In this document: positions 23,860-36,434 of the stretch, in pieces | How the letters are laid out: each line of letters starts with the position of its first letter | Position numbering within the stretch: position 1 is the first letter of the stretch | Source: Apostichopus japonicus | Taxonomy: Eukaryota; Echinodermata; Holothuroidea; Aspidochirotida; Stichopodidae | Length of the DNA stretch: 64,000 bases | Direction: 5' to 3' | NCBI RefSeq assembly: GCF_037975245.1 | Contig: NC_092575.1 | Coordinates: forward strand, 14,426,310-14,490,309 | Made by a program: the position numbers and the translations under genes | Notes under the pieces: generated by a model | Databases searched by the model: none | Seen by the model: the letters and a program-made list of their open reading frames with translations, nothing else | What the model was told of the DNA's origin: nothing

Positions 23860-24990
23860 TGAGCATCATTTGGCAGTCAGGGAAGTCTAACCTAAAGCAC
23901 AAATAAGGCTTTATTTTAACCACGACATAATGCATACAGTGTGACAAGGTATGATTGATTCGTAATTTGTGACACGCTTTTTTGATGTTTAAAATAAAGA
24001 AGAAATATACCCATTAACCATATGATGACTATGCTGAATTCAGACCCATCTCTTGAACATTTCTACAACAAAATTATTCAATCATGCAGCTAAGTACTTA
24101 ACGTTCTTTACAAACAGGGCAATTTAAGATGTGAAAGATTCATGGAGGCTTTTAGTCATTATCATATAGGGGAAGTTAATGTCATATATTCATTTTGATA
24201 ACAGAAAGGTAATTCTCAAGCCCTACATTGTTGATTTTTCTGTACTACAGCAAACAACAAATGTAACTATAAGGTTTAACTACCAATCACTGTCATCTGT
24301 CTATAACATCTCTGTTCTGAATGGATTTGTTCCCACTCTCTCGAACTGGTGCTTGCAAACCACACACCTCACACGTATGAGATTACCAGTCACTCAGATC
24401 TGATCAGTTGTGATGATTGCTGATGCTCATTGTAAGTATGAAAATGTTGGGCATATGTATCCAGTACACAATATCGTACATAAGGGAAACTGAATGAAGC
24501 ATAAATCTTAACCATGTTGAATTGTATGAAGGCCTATACTAAGTCTTAGCCTAGTGTATAAGTAGTATTGGTATGCTGTGTAGAGTAGTCTAACATTATA
24601 TCATGCTACCAACTAACGTAGGTAATGCAAGCCTATTTCAGCCAAAGGGTTAACAATTCATTGTATATAGAAAATCTGCCATGGCTCTTTGGGTAATTGT
24701 TTCATACCCACGCGCTTTATCTGGACGCCATGACTGCATTACTGCTGCTGTATGTATTGTTACGCTATGTTACTGGTTACTGTTAATCCGGCTAGATACA
24801 GTAGGCTCCACTGTCGATCGTATCGTGATGTCGCAAAACCACTAATTTTGAACTGCTTTTCGGTTCTAAGCAATTAAGCAAGTGCATTTGCACCGGTACA
24901 CATGTGGCCATATAATGAATAACCTGGTCACTGAAGTTACTGAACAACAAAACATTTCAGTTGGCCCTTACAGAGCTCCGTACGTTGTAT
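23860..24990. other. Interior of the long-TIR element, no recognised gene
   Basis: The 24179-24403 frame has no recognisable motif. No repeat was identified. A region of mixed composition precedes the AT-rich right arm. Confidence 0.3.
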
Positions 24991-25654
24991 AGCATATATA
25001 TTTTCTTACAAAATATATTTTTTTCACAGAATAGAACTTTGTTGTTAGAGAATTTTATTTTTATTACAAAGGAATACAAATGTTTTTTTTTGCACAGAAT
25101 GTAATTTTTTCTAAAGAATATATATATTTTCTGTCACAGAGTTGATATATTTTGTTAGGAAAATATTTTTCTGTCAGAGAATATATTTACTCTTTGAACA
25201 GGATATACAAATATTTTACAGAATATATTATTTCTCTTTAGAGAATAAATATATTCTTGGCATAGAAAAACATAATTTTTGTGCAAGAAAATATGTATTG
25301 CTACAAAATATCTATTGGAAGAAAATATGCCCGTATCCTTAAGAGGATAAATAAACTCTTGGCATATAAAAATAATTGTGTTATTGAAATATATTTTTAC
25401 AGGATATTTACTGTAAGAGAATATATGTTTTTTGTACAGAATACATACTTGTTAAGATAAAATATTTCCTGTACGCATGGAGAATATAAATATATATATT
25501 CTTTAAGGACATACAAATAATTTTCAGAGTATATATTTGTGTATACAAATATATATCTATAAATATGTCTAAAATGTATTTTTCAAGTAAACAATGTATG
25601 TATTTTTCAAGTAAAGCATACATATATTTGTACGTAATATATTCCGCTTTCTCG

Positions 25655-26804
25655 AGCTATAGGCAAACGATCTTTGCTTTATCAGAATTTTGTAAAATTA
25701 TGGATAAACATCAAACTTAAGACCTGTCCTAAAGAGTCGGCGTCAATTAATGAACAAACAAATCTCTAACAGTATATAAACTGATCTTTCCTACCGCTGT
25801 GCTTATATTTACTTTCTTAGGAACAAGGGAAAAGTTTCAGTTGCTGTGCTCTAACTATTAAAATTTAAGTTTTTTTTTTCGCTTGTTAATCTCATTTACC
25901 CAGTTTAACGGCAAAACTCTTAGTAGAAGGTGAGGATACCAATAACATCTTTTTCTTATTTAGCAATCATTACATAATTATTCCATACAGAACAAAACAG
26001 CGGAATCAATACATCACTTTTAGTTGTAATAGAATTTTCTTTTCTCCATGCTTTTGGCCGTTGTTGTGTTTGTCTTCGTCTTGCAGGGGCTACTAGAAAT
26101 ATAGAAGTTCCATTCTTTGTCATCTTGATCACGAATTTTCGATTAAGATAGAAAGAAAATTATTAGCCAAAAAAAAAACCCACCGTTAACTCTCTCTTAA
26201 ACAACAAAATGTTACGTAAGCTTCCTCAAAGAGAGATAAGGATAAACCAATGAAACAAATGAAATCTGCTGTGTTCACACCATTTTTTTGACTGGAAATT
26301 GGACGACTGGTCCTGTATCCTTCTTACCAGTTACTTTTTCGAACAACAGTGTTGACTTATTTCGCCTCAATTACATGCCAAAGCATTTCTCGCCTTAAAC
26401 AGTTGCTTCGTATTTGGTTACAACACAACTAACTCCAATTGGCAGGATTAATATGATAAAATCGTTATCGTTGTCCAAGTAGTGTTTAGTTTTCAGATCC
26501 TTCCGGATCATCCAAAGTCTTTCTTGAAAAAAAAAACCCAGAGATAATTGTGTTTAATTTCATTTGGATCGGAAAGCTCTAGTAAGGTTTAAGCGTACCA
26601 CGTTGTTCAACCCTACAGATGTGGGCGGTCTAAGGGCGACAACACCCTCGTTCCTTCGTTTCAAATTTGAAATGTATTTGGGTTTTAACGGTAATTGGAT
26701 ACAAACTCACATGATTGGAAACTCTTAAATTTTAGGTATGGCGGTTCCTTGTTCATTTAATATTAAGTAAGAAGATATTGCTGTTGATAATCCTTCATTT
26801 TTAA
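25655..26804. other. AT-rich intergenic region left of the GPCR duplication
   Basis: No coding signal was seen. Poly-A runs near 26169 and 26530 are the only visible features. This is the presumed ancestral left flank of the tandem duplication. Confidence 0.35.
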
Positions 26805-27770
26805 TGTGTTTGGCGCCTGGGCAAAATTTTGCTTTTCGGAGATCTGAAAATCATTTTAGTGAAGACATTTTGTGGAACAATCAGTTTTATTAAACGGAAT
26901 AATAACACTCTTTACTGTAGAGACAAAGGTGTCCTTAAAGTCAGAGACCTGCTCGACCACTGCAATCTCCCTTTGTCATATATTGCTTTGGTGGCAAATA
27001 TTCCTCTGAATAATGTTTATGTTTTGCTTTCGGCCATCTCTCGAAATTGTAGGAATATTGTGTGTACTAATATTGAGGAGACTTGAAGTCCTCCTCTTGC
27101 CCAAAATGGCATTAAAGAGGACTTTCTTTGGCAACATGTGATTTTAAAAGTTTGATTTATCTGTCGTTATGTTAATATTATTTTGTGATAAAAATTTTTT
27201 TAAAAAATGAGATGAAATGAAATGAAATGGTGTTATTAATAGCACATCTTCCTGTTAATTTATAGATTATTGCTTCAAGTAGATTCAAGGTGGAATCAAG
27301 TTTCTTAATTAAATGATAACCAATGGCATCATACTAGTTGCTACGCAGTTCAGTATTTGGAGTTTTGTTTTGTCCATAAAATATTTGGTACCCTTATCAG
27401 TTCCTTTATTTGATCAACAGAAATGATACTGCTGTCTGTTATTTTCGGTGGGAGATCCGTAGAGACATTATAAGATCTCTTTTGGGACTGTGATGCCAAT
27501 TATCATTTCTTGTTAGATAAAGAAAGGTATTTTTGGGCATGAATTTCTTTTCAACAAGCGATATATTGTCTTTGGTGATTGTCTAAAGAATACGCATCCA
27601 TATAATTTCCATATTTTCAATTAGAAGCATGTTTTGTTTTGTAAAAAAAATGCTTAGCAGCGACCCTCTGTAAATTTGTTTCTGCACAAATTAAGGCTTA
27701 TTTTAAAATAAGAAAAGTCCCATTTCTCTCAGCAATGCTCATATAAAGTATGCGGAATTAAGACGTTCAT
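26805..27770 (+). pseudogene. L1/Tx1-like LINE ORF2 C-terminal remnant, copy 1
   Basis: 26892-27086 reads KRNNNTLYCRDKGVLKVRDL followed by LDHCNLPLSYIALVANIPLN. This matches the I.I.NK.....W..KGI..V.DLLD segment downstream of RT in Tx1/L1-type proteins. Later frames give FNKRYIVFGDC (near 27555) and KFVSAQIKAYFKIRKVPF (near 27670), further C-terminal landmarks. Frames are broken repeatedly. The parallel copy at 33663-34640 shares the decay, so it inserted before the duplication. Confidence 0.6.
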
Positions 27771-28580
27771 TTCATTGTACAATGCTACTTGAAAAAGAAT
27801 TTGAATTTTTCTATCTTTGTAATTTCTTCCTATGCATGAAAGTTTATAAATCTTGGAAATGCAACTCCAAACAATAAGCTGATTGATATAATAAGGAACA
27901 AATTCTAAATGATTGACTTCTTGCTGTTAAGTTGCGATGATGTCCCTTGATCAACATTGCAAACATCACCAACCCCCCCCCCCCCAAGAAAGGGTCGATC
28001 AATTAAAATGATTTTTACAAGATGATATAATCATTTCGATTTGAGAGGGGAACCCGCTCCCTTTAGACCCCTCCCACAGGTTCCCCCCCCCCCTCCCACT
28101 TTCAACATCAAATCCCGCCCTTGCAAGTTACTTTACATTAAGCATTTGGAGTAAATCAACCACAAAAAGAACGTTTACAGGATATAAAAATTCGTCCACA
28201 ACTGAACCATCAAATTTCCTTAATTTAAAAATAGTTATGAAAGTGAAAAATAAAATAAAATAAAAACGGTCAATAGCGTTTGTTTATATTATGGTTTGAA
28301 TTTGTGTTAAACCGGTATGAAATTGAGTTTCTTTGTATTCTCCTGTTTTACACAGGAATCTTTTTGAAAAATGTGAATTACTCATCACCACTTATTACCA
28401 GACTATTATGTTATGAAAGATATCGAATACTGTACGTTACTGATAGTTTGAAGTATACGACTCGACGATTACTGTTTAGACGTCACCAACACCGTGCTAT
28501 CTATAATATATATTTAAAAAAAGGAACAGTCAGGAGCGTTTCTTTTCAGTTTCATAGTTTCATTCCTTTTTAAGTTTCAG

Positions 28581-29605
28581 ATGGAATTTACGAATTCATC
28601 AATTATGGCAACATTCGAGACTGCAACCATACTTGTCACATCTTTCAACACCACCACACACTCTGGACCGAGACACAACGAGACGCTTTACGATTTGCAG
28701 TGTTTGCTAGGTTCGTTCTAGCATTTCTTGGAATGTTAACCAACAGTGTGGTACTCATGTTACAAATTAAGTACAAATTATTTTTAAAGACAAATTATAT
28801 TTTCGGTGTAGGTGTCAATGTTTGTGATCTAATCTCCGCTTTCGTTGCTGCTGTAGAAACTTGGTATTATATTAGCTTTAGGGGACGCGAAACAGCTTTT
28901 ATTTACGTCATTGTATGCGCTGTTGCGATCAATAACAGTGTATGCATGTGTGGTGTAGCAGTTGATAGATATTTAGCTTTAGTCGTCATGCCGTTCACTT
29001 ACAAAAGCGTCATAACTTTGAAGAAATATTTGATCGTACTTTTAGTGTCACTTTTGGCATCCATCGCTTCTGCTTTCGCTTTGACTGCAGCAATTTTAAC
29101 CTCTGATCTTTCAAGGACGCAGATCCTTTATGTTATTATTCAAACATCAACTGTTATTCCGGTCGTTCTGTTATACATATTGATAGGTCTTTCCCTCAGT
29201 AAATCACACAGAAATGTTGAGTTGTCCAAAAAAGAAAGACAGAAAAGAATGCACCAGACTCGTAGAATCATTAAGACATTTTCATTCATGCTTGCGACTA
29301 ACTTTTTCTTCATTTTGCCTTTGTGTATTAGCAATGTCTATCAGCCTTTGCTACCGCCCGATGAGAGATTCAAAATATTTTGGGTTTTATTCGTTGTGAA
29401 TATTTTATACGATCTCACTGTGATGAACTATGTCATTAATCCTTTAATATACTTCAAGATAATATTAATACACTTCATTCAGTTTTCTTTTAAAGGAAAG
29501 AAATCGAACACAACAGAAGCGAACTCACGCGGAAATGAAATTACATCTGCCGGTAGCTTATCGGCTAGTAAGAGAATGCAAAGGGATGCCGGGGTTGGGA
29601 AGTAG
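28581..29605 (+). pseudogene. Class A GPCR, left copy, 5' frameshifted
   Basis: Codons from 28700 to the stop at 29603-29605 give seven hydrophobic segments matching the intact copy at 35369. They include GMLTNSVVLM (TM1), VAVDRYLALVVMPF (TM3, DRY box), RRIIKTFSFMLATNF (TM6) and MNYVINPLIYFKII (TM7, NPxxY variant). The start codons (ATG 28581 and 28605) are in another frame: relative to the right copy, about 22 bases are missing after CACCACACA near 28659, plus a 3-base loss. The ATG frame ends at 28719. A downstream ATG at 28733 would remove most of TM1. I therefore call it a probable pseudogene, although the remaining frame is open, so loss is recent or an upstream exon supplies the start. 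Confidence 0.75.
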
Positions 29606-31600
29606 CTCTTCTTATCATATCTGGTGCGTTGTGGTTCAGTTTTATCCTTCAACTACGTGAATAAATGGATGATTTGATAAGATTCCGCCATGCGGCATAA
29701 TTGGAAAGATTGGTTCCTGTCTTAATTCCAAAACTTAGATTTTGCTAAAGGCTTATAGTTCCGGTAAATACCGTAGCTTTAATGATTCGTAAAATTACCT
29801 CAGAATACACACAGATGTTTTCTTCTTTCAGGTTTGCCAATTTTATCAGTTTTAAGTGGAGTCTGTGTTGATATTATTTTCTGTACAAAACATGGGGGTA
29901 ACGACAACTGCTGCTATTTGTCAGGAGTACAGAAGTATGTGAAGGTATATAATGGACACGCGAGGCTACCGTACACCACTGTAATAGCCTAAACTAAATA
30001 CAATTCAACAAAATCCGGCATTTGTCACTACATTTCGAAAGCAGTGACTTTCTTTAAAGTTTTCTACTTTATTTGAGTCAAAGTATATACACACGATGAT
30101 GAGTGGATTTTAAAATGTAATAAAAAGTAATGTGCTAATATCAACTCCTCATCACAAATTACTTCCAATAGTGGAATAGTGCAATGTTCTGTAATAAAAT
30201 GGCACTCCTGAGTTGTCCGATAGTCATGTCAGATAGTAACAATTAAAACATCAGTTCAGATAACCATAAGCTGGGATGCTAGGCTACACGTAGGTAGAAC
30301 TGCCATGAGTAGGTTTAAAGTCATTTATAATGACACAAAAACCCAACCATGTATTCATCGATATATTCAGCATATCTGACAAATATCGTATTACAGAACA
30401 ACTCTCCAAACCAGCTAAGAAAAAATATTGCTCCATTTGGGGGATATGCTACTTTAAAAGTCGTGCCTGTGGGCTGTCACTAATGACACTATGATATGAA
30501 ACTGTTAATAATTTCTCTTTGTTTACTTTTCATATTTCATAGTTAAATGTTAACAGTGTTGACAATGAAAGCAACGCAATCATTATGTCATGTTGACAAG
30601 TTTCATATCGTAAATGTTTTTATTCAAATGTTGTGAAAACCATCTCCATTTCAGAAAATAGACATCAAGGCAAAAGCAAACAAACATAGAGAATTGAAGC
30701 ATGATGTGAATTGATGATGTCACATTTAAACTTGGTTTAGCTTTTATGTAAGCACGAGAGAATGAGAGAGCTTTATGTGCAAGCACAACCGGCTACGGAA
30801 TGACCGTATTTCTGGGATCGTAATTCCTAAAATAGTATGAGTATCTTTTTCAGATAATTGATATTTTAGTGTAAGTATTTAACACCACGTTTGCATAATT
30901 GTAAGTTATCTTTCAGTATTTATTGAAAATGTTCAGGTTGCCCTTGACGTCATGATGAATGTTACTAAAGTTTTGAGTAAATTAATCTGTTGTATTTTGG
31001 CATATATTACCAGGCGCCCGCTGTTGCTGCCACACTGTTTCATTGTGCTTCATTACAGGTTCCGTTGTTCTTGATAGTTTTTGATATTATTTATTAATTT
31101 TGTGTAACCATTCCTTGGTATTTTGGAAAATGTTAGTGCTCAACGGACCTATACTATGTGGTTTCAGTAGCCTATTAGGCCTTTACCTGATTGTTTATAT
31201 TGTAAACCTTGGGCATCTGAATCTTACTGTTTCATCTCTCACAACGGTATTACCCTCATCTGTTCTTGGAAAGGGCAACCTTGACAAAAGCTGTGGTATG
31301 TATCACTGCCCAGACATAATTCCTGATCCTATGTTTCTGTAGTACTCTAAGAAGAGTCTGAAACAACTCTGTAACTGGACGAAATGCATTAATCTGGGAG
31401 TGACTCAAACCGGGGGATCTTATGTTTTGAAGGCACCGGCGTTAACCACTAGGCTAACTCACCATATACCGAAGAGGATACCTTTAAGGCGGTTGTACTG
31501 TCGTCAGTGTTAAGTCCAATTGGAAATTTCAATCCAACAATCCCCCACATTTCAAAACGTTTGAGTTGTTAGATGCTAATATTCTTATAGTGACCCATGT
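29606..31600. other. 3' flank of GPCR copy 1
   Basis: AATAAA occurs about 55 bases after the stop (near 29660). Sequence to about 31000 is collinear with 36362-38120. No additional frame looks coding. Confidence 0.5.
31390..31475 (-). mobile_element. tRNA-derived SINE-like block
   Basis: On the minus strand, GAGTTAGCCTAGTGGTTAAC (A box) is followed by CGGTTTGAGTCACTCCC (B box) about 35 bases later. This is the head arrangement of a tRNA-derived SINE. It is adjacent to the LINE remnant. Confidence 0.55.
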
Positions 31601-32400
31601 ATTTCTGACTTGGTCAATCAAAACAACAGTGAACTGAAATATATTTGGCCTCACCTATCACGAAATCCTTTTATCGATAAACCACGGGCTGAGTGGTTTT
31701 CCGAGCAGTTACAAAAAGTGCGTCGTGACTTGCGTAAATTGTCCATCGTGATTTTTTTCAGAGCTGCCCAAGCCCAAGATTCATACGGCAAACTGTGGAA
31801 AGACACCCATGCAGATTATCAACGTGACAGAATAATGAACGCAGACAAAAACATTGTTAGTGTCATTGACAGTTTAATAGGTTCAAAGAACTTAATTAAC
31901 ACTAGTTTGCCTCATGTTACAACTGTGAAATTCTCCGATATGTTCGCTAAATTGTTTCAGACCAAAATATTCAAAATCAGAGAAAGTCTCCCACTTGTAA
32001 TGCCCATTGACCATCAGCAGTCAGTTTCCTTAAGGTACGACACGTTTGATCCTGTCACACATGAGTTTGTTACCAAATCTGATCAATGCGTGGCTACCAA
32101 AATCTTGTGTTCTGGATCCTGTTCCAGTCACTCTGCTGGATCATTGTATTGATGAAGTTGTCCCGTTTGTAACTGAAGTAATTAACTTATCCATGCAAAT
32201 TTCCCGAAACCTACAAACAAGCTATAATCCGTCCGCTGCTGAAAAAAATGTGATCTTGATAACAACTTCTTTAAAAACTACCGGCCGATATCCAATTTAA
32301 CATTCCTTTCTATGCTTATTGAGAAATCTGTGTTCAAACAACTGAATACGTATCTAAGGTATAATGACATTATGCTAAATGTCACTCAGCTTACCTGGAG
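31600..32400 (+). pseudogene. CR1/L2-like LINE ORF2 fragment (linker plus start of RT)
   Basis: The 31610-32152 frame contains PRAEWFSEQLQKVRRDLRKL, YGKLWKDTHADYQRDRI, KNIVSVIDSLIGSKNLINTS and FSDMFAKLFQTKIFKIRESL. This is the typical sequence between the endonuclease and reverse transcriptase of CR1/L2/Rex-type LINEs. A shift near 32080 brings CVLDPVPVTLLDHCIDEVVP (RT motif 0/1) into the next frame, then further shifts break the RPLLKK and NYRPISNL-like region. Catalytic RT motifs are absent. Unit 2 of the GPCR duplication lacks it, so it inserted after the duplication. Confidence 0.8.
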
Positions 32401-33327
32401 GGTCGTGGTACGTAAATATTTGCTAATAGAGTTATATATGAGTTAATATAGTTATAATAGAGTTATATATGTTGAAACGACCATTTCGTTTTGTTATTTC
32501 TGTTTTATTTTAATTTTAATGTCAAATTTATGTTCAAAGGTACATCACACTTGAATGAATGATTAAATTAAGCTTTTTCAAGGACTTTTTAATGCATAAA
32601 GTTGACTTTTTAACCTTGTAATTTCATCCATTAACCTTGTTGGATGATATCACCATATAATATTACCAGTGGTTTCATCTTCTATTTGCTTTGTAACAGT
32701 ACTTCAATCCATTTCCGAAATGGATGTTTGCAAAAATCATTACTGTTAATGAAATATTATTATATCCGCGATACATTGTTAATGAACCTGATATCTATCT
32801 TAATATGCCTCTATCTGTTTATCTGCATATGTAACGGTATATTGGAGGAAAACACTTTTGTTGTATTCTTTCTTCATTTCTTTTTGTTTTTTTCTTTTGA
32901 CATGTTTGATCATTTCATTTAATCCAAGTTCATTTCGAGGAGGATCAATATTAATCCCTACTTTGCCACTTTTATTGTTTTACTAACAATTGTTGTAAAA
33001 TTATGTATCCAATAAAACGTTAAAAGTACTGTTTCAATTTCTTTATTTTTAAAGCCAATGCAACGCGTAATATTGTCGCGTGTTTTTACTTACAACAGCA
33101 GCTACCACTTTTGCAAATATCAAACTTGTTCGATGTTATCAATTTTAATTACTCATGCAAATAATCTTTTCCAAAGCTATGACAAAACTTCTCTGATCCA
33201 AAATGGTTAATTTCACAAGAAATCACTTTTTTTTTGTATATTTAGAACAATTTCCTTTGATCGCCAACTTAAACAGTTCATTTCTGTCGGTTTAAAGACT
33301 TCAGTAAGGTAACAAAAATAATGTTTG

Positions 33328-33625
33328 ATTATAAATAGCTACAAATTGAGTCACCGAGACTGAGTGTAAATGACATCTGTGAGAAGAAAGAACTCTGAGA
33401 AGTAATTGTTAAGTGGTATCTCAAGATTCACCACATGTGAAATTTTAGTATGTACTACGATGTGTAACTAAATAACAATCATATATCACTACCAATATCA
33501 TATAACAATTAATTATTCACTCAGTTTAAGGACAGGATTTCATGAAACCTTGAACTCAAAGTAAGTATTTCACCAAACTAGATCTTTATGCGAATGACTT
33601 CAGCAAGTCCAATCGGAGGAAAATG
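33328..33625 (+). repeat. Distal block of tandem unit 1
   Basis: GATTATAAATAG, GTCACCGAGACTGA, TGTGAGAAGAAAGAACTCTG and AGTCCAATCGGAGG occur in the same order at 39888-40185. Roughly 85-90 percent identical by eye. It lies immediately before the unit 1/unit 2 junction. Confidence 0.85.
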
Positions 33626-33662
33626 CCATATTAACACATACCACAAGAGCAACGATATTTCT

Positions 33663-34640
33663 AATGTGTGTGGCGCCTGGACAAAATTTCGCTTTTTGGA
33701 GATCTGAAAATAATTTTAGTGAAGACATTTTGTGGAACAATCAGTTTATTAAACTGAATAATAACACTATTAACTGTAAAGACAAAGGTGTCCTTAAAGT
33801 CAGAGACCTGCTCGACCACTGCAATCTCCCGTTGTCATATATTGCTTTGGTGGCAAACATTCCTCTGAATAATGTTTATGTTTTGCTTTCGGCCATCCCT
33901 CGAAATTGTAGGAATATTGTGTATATTGATATTGAGGAGACTTGAAGTCCTTCTCTTGCCCAAAATGGCTTTTAAGAGTACTTCCTTTCGCAACATGTGA
34001 TATTTGAAGTTTGATTTATCTGTCGTTATGTTTGCGTTGTATTGTGATAAAACAAACAAATACATGAGATGCACTGATGTTAATAGCACATCTTCTTGTT
34101 AATTTATAGATGATTGCTTCAAGTAGTTGCAAAGTGGAATCAAATGTCTTAACTAAATTATAACCTATGGCATCATACTCGTTGGTACTTTTTCTTTCTG
34201 TTCGAGAAAGTGTAGTTCAATATTTGCAATATGTTTTGTCCAAATAATTTTGGTACTTATCAGTTCTTTTATTTTATCAACAGAAAGGATACTGCTGTCT
34301 GTTATTTTCGGTGGGAGATCCGTATTGAAACATTAGAATATCTCTTTTGGGAATGTGAAGCCAGATCTAATTTCTTGTTATATGACGAAAGGTAGTTTTG
34401 GTCATGAATTTCTTTTCAACAAGCGAGATATTTAGTTGGTTATTGTCTTCAAAAGACGTGTCCTTATAATTTCCTTATTTTCAGCTAGAAGCACTTTTTG
34501 TTTTGTAAAACAAAAACAGCTGAGCATCGGTCTGTAAATTTGTTTCTGCACAAATTGAGGTTTATTAGATTTATTAGAAAAGAACTTTTTTTCCCCCAGC
34601 AATGTTCATATAAAGTATGTGGAATTAAGACGTTCTTTTT
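33663..34640 (+). pseudogene. L1/Tx1-like LINE ORF2 C-terminal remnant, copy 2
   Basis: LWNNQFIKLNNNTINCKDKG and VLKVRDLLDHCNLPLSYIAL are in frame through 33945. CYFRWEIRIETLEYLFWECE (near 34303-34365) follows, matching the C.F....ET..HLFW.C zinc-like motif of L1/Tx1 C-termini better than copy 1 does. Frameshifts separate the pieces. Confidence 0.65.
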
Positions 34641-35339
34641 ATTATTGTACAATGCTACTTGAAAGAGAATTTGAACTTTTCTATCTTTGTAATTTCTTCC
34701 TATGCATAAAGGTTTATAAAATTGTAAGTCCTTCTTCTTTATGATAATTCAAAATGCATCTCCAAACAATAAGCTGATTTATATAAAAAAACTAAATGTT
34801 TGAATTCTCTCTGTTCAGTTGTGATGACGTCCCTTGATCAACATTGCAAACATCCCCCAAAACGGGTCAAACAATTGTTTTCAAGGTGATGCCGTCATTT
34901 TGATTTAGAGGGGAAGCCCCTCTCCTTAGACCCCTCCCCTTACACCCCTCCCCACTTTCAACATCAAATCCTGCCCCTGCAAGTTACTTTACATTCAGCA
35001 TAAGAAGTATACCAACCACAAAAAGAACGTTTACAGGAAATAAAGATGCGTCCCCAACTGAATCATCAAAGTTTAATTATTTAAAAATAATTATGAAAGT
35101 GAAAAAAAATAAAAACGATTAAATGAGTTTGTTTATGTAATGGTTTGAATTTTGTGTTAAACCGTTAAGAAATTAAGTTTCTTTATAATCTCCTGTTTTT
35201 ACGCAGGAATCCCTTTGAAAAATGTTAAACAATCATCACTCTCACCACTTATCACCAGACTGTTCTTAGATGTCATGAAAGATATCGAATACTGTACGTT
35301 ACTGATAGTTTGGAGTATATGACTCGACGATTACTGTTT

Positions 35340-35347
35340 TGACGTCA
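35340..35347. promoter_or_regulatory. CRE-like palindrome TGACGTCA
   Basis: It lies 22 bases upstream of the GPCR start codon. In the left copy the site reads AGACGTCA, so the palindrome is broken there. It may be 5' UTR and not promoter; activity is inferred only. Confidence 0.25.
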
Positions 35348-35368
35348 CCAACAAAGAGTTCATCAAAC

Positions 35369-36361
35369 ATGGCAACATTCGAGACAGCAACCATACTTGT
35401 CACATCTTTCAACACTTCCACCACACAATATCATGCAGACGCTCAACCACTCTGGAACGGGACACAACGAACCGCTTTACGATTTGCAGTGTTTGCTAGG
35501 TTCGTGCTAGCTTTTCTCGGAATGTTAACCAACAGTGCGGTACTCATTTTGCAAATCAAGTACAAATTATTTCTAAAGACGAATTATATTTTCGGTGTAG
35601 GTGTCAATGTTTGGGATTTAATCTCCTCTTTCGTTGCTGCTGTAGAAACTTGGTACTACCTTAGCTTTAGGGGAAACGAAACAGCTTTTATTTACGTCAT
35701 TGTATGCGCTGTTGCGATCAATAACAGTGTATGCATGTGTGGTGTAGCAGTTGATAGATATCTAGCTTTAGTCGTCATGCCGTTCACTTACAAAAGCGTC
35801 ATAACTTTGAAGAAATATTTGATCGTACTTTTAGTGTCACTTTTGGCATCCATCGCTTCTGCTTTCGCTTTGACTGCAGCAATTTTAACCTTTGATCATT
35901 CAAGGACGCAGATCCTTTATGTTATCATTCAAACATCAACTGTTATTCCGGTCGTTCTGTTATACATATTGATAGGTCTTTCCCTCAGTAAATCACACAG
36001 AAATGTTGAGTTGTCCAAAAAAGAAAGACAGAAAAGAATGCATCAGACTCGTAGAATCATTAAGACATTTTCATTCATGCTTGTGACTAACTTTATCTTC
36101 ATTATGCCTTTGTGTATTTGCAATGTCTATCAGTTTTCGCTACCGGCCAATGAAAGATTTACAACATTTTGGGTTTCATATGTTGGGAATATTTTGTACA
36201 ATCTCACTGTGATGAACTATGTCATTAATCCTTTAATATACTTCAAGATAATACTAATTAACTTCATTCAGTTTTCCTTTAAAGGAAAGAAATCGAACAC
36301 ATTAGAAGCGAACTCACGCGGAAATGAAATTACATCCGCCGGTAGAAAGACAATACAGTGA
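35369..36361 (+). CDS. Class A (rhodopsin-type) GPCR, orphan, intact copy
   Basis: Single-exon frame of 330 aa from ATG 35369 (AAACATGG context). The N-terminus (about 45 aa, with NTS and NGT sequons) is predicted extracellular. Seven hydrophobic segments follow, with GMLTNSAVLILQIKY (TM1), GVAVDRYLALVVMPF (TM3 DRY), a basic ICL3 (SKKERQKRMHQTRRIIKTF), TNFIFIMPLCI (TM6) and MNYVINPLIYFKIILINF (TM7). The residue 25 before the DRY arginine is Thr, and the ECL2-like segment (ILTFDHSRTQ) has no Cys, so the canonical TM3-ECL2 disulfide is missing. There is no CWxP in TM6. Such divergent intronless receptors in tandem are typical of lineage-specific chemosensory-like expansions in echinoderms; the ligand is unknown. 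A full TGACGTCA (CRE-like) site lies at 35340, and AATAAA at 36435 and 36442. Confidence 0.88.
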   Translation: MATFETATILVTSFNTSTTQYHADAQPLWNGTQRTALRFAVFARFVLAFLGMLTNSAVLILQIKYKLFLKTNYIFGVGVNVWDLISSFVAAVETWYYLSFRGNETAFIYVIVCAVAINNSVCMCGVAVDRYLALVVMPFTYKSVITLKKYLIVLLVSLLASIASAFALTAAILTFDHSRTQILYVIIQTSTVIPVVLLYILIGLSLSKSHRNVELSKKERQKRMHQTRRIIKTFSFMLVTNFIFIMPLCICNVYQFSLPANERFTTFWVSYVGNILYNLTVMNYVINPLIYFKIILINFIQFSFKGKKSNTLEANSRGNEITSAGRKTIQ

Positions 36362-36434
36362 TGCCGGGGTATGCAAGTAGCTCTTTTTAACATATCTGAT
36401 GCGTTCTGGTTCAGTTTTACCCCCCAACTACGCG

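Larger units (their letters stand above)
20397..25654. mobile_element. 5.3-kb element with AT-rich terminal inverted repeats
   Basis: The left end CGAGAAAGCGGAATATATTA (20397) is exactly inverted at the right end (25654). The similarity continues inward with indels for over 100 bp (GCTTTACTT...AAATACATTTT...CTGAAAATTAT). Beyond that, both arms carry degenerate ACAGAATATATATTTTCTG-like repeats (20790-20960 and 24990-25640). I see no convincing target duplication. The interior holds a TA microsatellite, small ORFs near 21125-21530, a spliced acidic ORF at 22418-22753 and an insertion at 22880-23850. The superfamily is unknown. Confidence 0.6.
26805..33645 (+). repeat. GPCR tandem unit 1
   Basis: 26805-31000 aligns along its length with 33663-38120: the LINE remnant, the poly-C tract near 27965, the GPCR and its 3' flank. 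33328-33625 aligns with 39888-40185. The two direct units are offset by about 6.8 kb (6789 at the GPCR VFAR codons). Unit 1 has a private LINE insertion at 31600-32400. Confidence 0.85.

Noticed and set aside
29140-29399. Additional frames inside the GPCR copies
   Set aside because: Antisense or out-of-frame shadows of the receptor sequence.
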